Assembly (NCBI GenBank): GCA_011390535.1
Contig: JAABSF010000754.1
Span: 1 to 5,008 of the forward strand
Length of the DNA stretch: 5,008 nucleotides
Reading direction: 5' to 3'
Source of the DNA: Deltaproteobacteria bacterium
GTDB lineage: Bacteria > Myxococcota_A > Polyangia > HGW-17 > SLPX01
A program made the position numbers and the translations under genes. This document shows positions 4,714 through 5,008 of this stretch, piece by piece (the stretch's first letter is position 1; each line of letters opens with the position of its first letter). A model generated the notes under the pieces. That model was not told where the DNA came from and ran no database searches. It worked only from the letters and a program-made list of their open reading frames with translations.

Positions 4714-5008
4714 GCCCCAAGAAGAGAAAAAAGCGTAGTTTTTGGCCTTGGTTACTCTTGTTGATAGGGCTCCCCGCGCTCTCAGTAGGGATGTGGCTTT
4801 GGGCGTCAGGCTCCCGGAGCGAGGGCACAAAAAAGCCCACCAAAGCGCCGGCGCAGGGGTCGCAAAAAAGAACAAATGAAGATCGTGTGTTGGCTACCGG
4901 CGTTATTCGTCCTCAGGTGGGCGCCGAGGTGAATGTAGGGACCAGAATTTCAGGGCGTGTGGAGAAGGTCTACGCCGCCATCGGTAATCAAGTAAAAAAA
5001 GGAGATGT
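4710..5008 (+). CDS. MacA/HlyD-family periplasmic adaptor, N-terminal part (3' truncated by window edge)
   Basis: The frame opened by ATG 4710 stays open to the right edge (99 codons). The protein starts with a strongly basic segment (SPKKRKKR), then one membrane span (about residues 11-32, WPWLLLLIGLPALSVGMWLW), a Lys/Pro-rich linker, and the start of the adaptor fold: RVLATGVIRPQVGAEVNVG (about 59-77), then TRISGRVEKVYAAIGNQVKKGD, the first half of the biotinyl-lipoyl-like domain. The 'ATGxIRPxxGAEVxVGxRISGRVE' pattern matches MacA-type adaptors working with MacB ABC transporters better than CusB-type metal RND adaptors, though this is judged from the N-terminus only. The ATG overlaps the channel stop codon (ATGA), with TAAGGA at 4695-4700 as ribosome-binding site. 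It would link an inner-membrane pump to the TolC-family channel. The pump gene should follow outside the window. Confidence 0.9.
   Translation, partial: MSPKKRKKRSFWPWLLLLIGLPALSVGMWLWASGSRSEGTKKPTKAPAQGSQKRTNEDRVLATGVIRPQVGAEVNVGTRISGRVEKVYAAIGNQVKKGD

Noticed and set aside
4594..4875. Minus-strand ORF of 93 codons at the channel/adaptor junction
   Set aside because: It is antisense to both the channel C-terminus and the adaptor N-terminus, which are convincing in their own frames.

Overview
The window looks like bacterial chromosome from a Gram-negative with an outer membrane. It encodes a TolC-type outer-membrane channel, a MacA/HlyD-type periplasmic adaptor and a Spy/CpxP/CnrX-like periplasmic protein. 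Base composition is moderate and all supported genes lie on the + strand. The gene order (ECF sigma, zinc-finger anti-sigma, periplasmic metal-sensor-like protein, TolC, adaptor) fits a proteobacterial or Desulfobacterota-like genome, but that placement is inference and no single gene fixes the taxon.

Layout. Positions 1-994 hold the end of a two-component module: the C-terminal part of a sensor histidine kinase (truncated by the left edge) overlaps by 4 nt (ATGA) a stand-alone receiver-domain response regulator. Positions 995-1265 are non-coding or leader sequence. They contain a five-copy 13-nt tandem repeat (1022-1086), two competing inverted repeats (arms at 1041-1050, 1102-1109 and 1133-1145), and a possible seven-codon leader ORF (1240-1263) with a good ribosome-binding site ending 2 nt before the sigma gene. 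Positions 1266-1814 encode an ECF sigma factor. The 178-nt gap after it contains a GC-rich hairpin, a strong intrinsic-terminator-like hairpin with a T9 run (1875-1915), and a second copy of that terminator's 3' arm 60 nt downstream.

Positions 1993-2676 encode a membrane-anchored zinc-finger anti-sigma factor. Positions 2706-3224 encode a membrane-anchored periplasmic protein of the heavy-metal sensor/Spy-CpxP type. Positions 3295-4713 encode a TolC-family outer-membrane efflux protein with a short tandem heptad repeat after its signal peptide. Position 4710 to the right edge is the start of a MacA/HlyD-family adaptor, overlapping the channel gene by 4 nt.

How it may work together (inference). 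The periplasmic protein would sense an envelope or metal stress and act with the anti-sigma factor to release the ECF sigma factor. That sigma factor would drive the operon, including a tripartite efflux pump. The adaptor start resembles MacA-type adaptors, so a MacB-type ABC ATPase/permease is the expected next gene outside the window. The most unusual part is the structured RNA-like gap between sigma and anti-sigma, where a terminator would uncouple two genes that are normally co-expressed.
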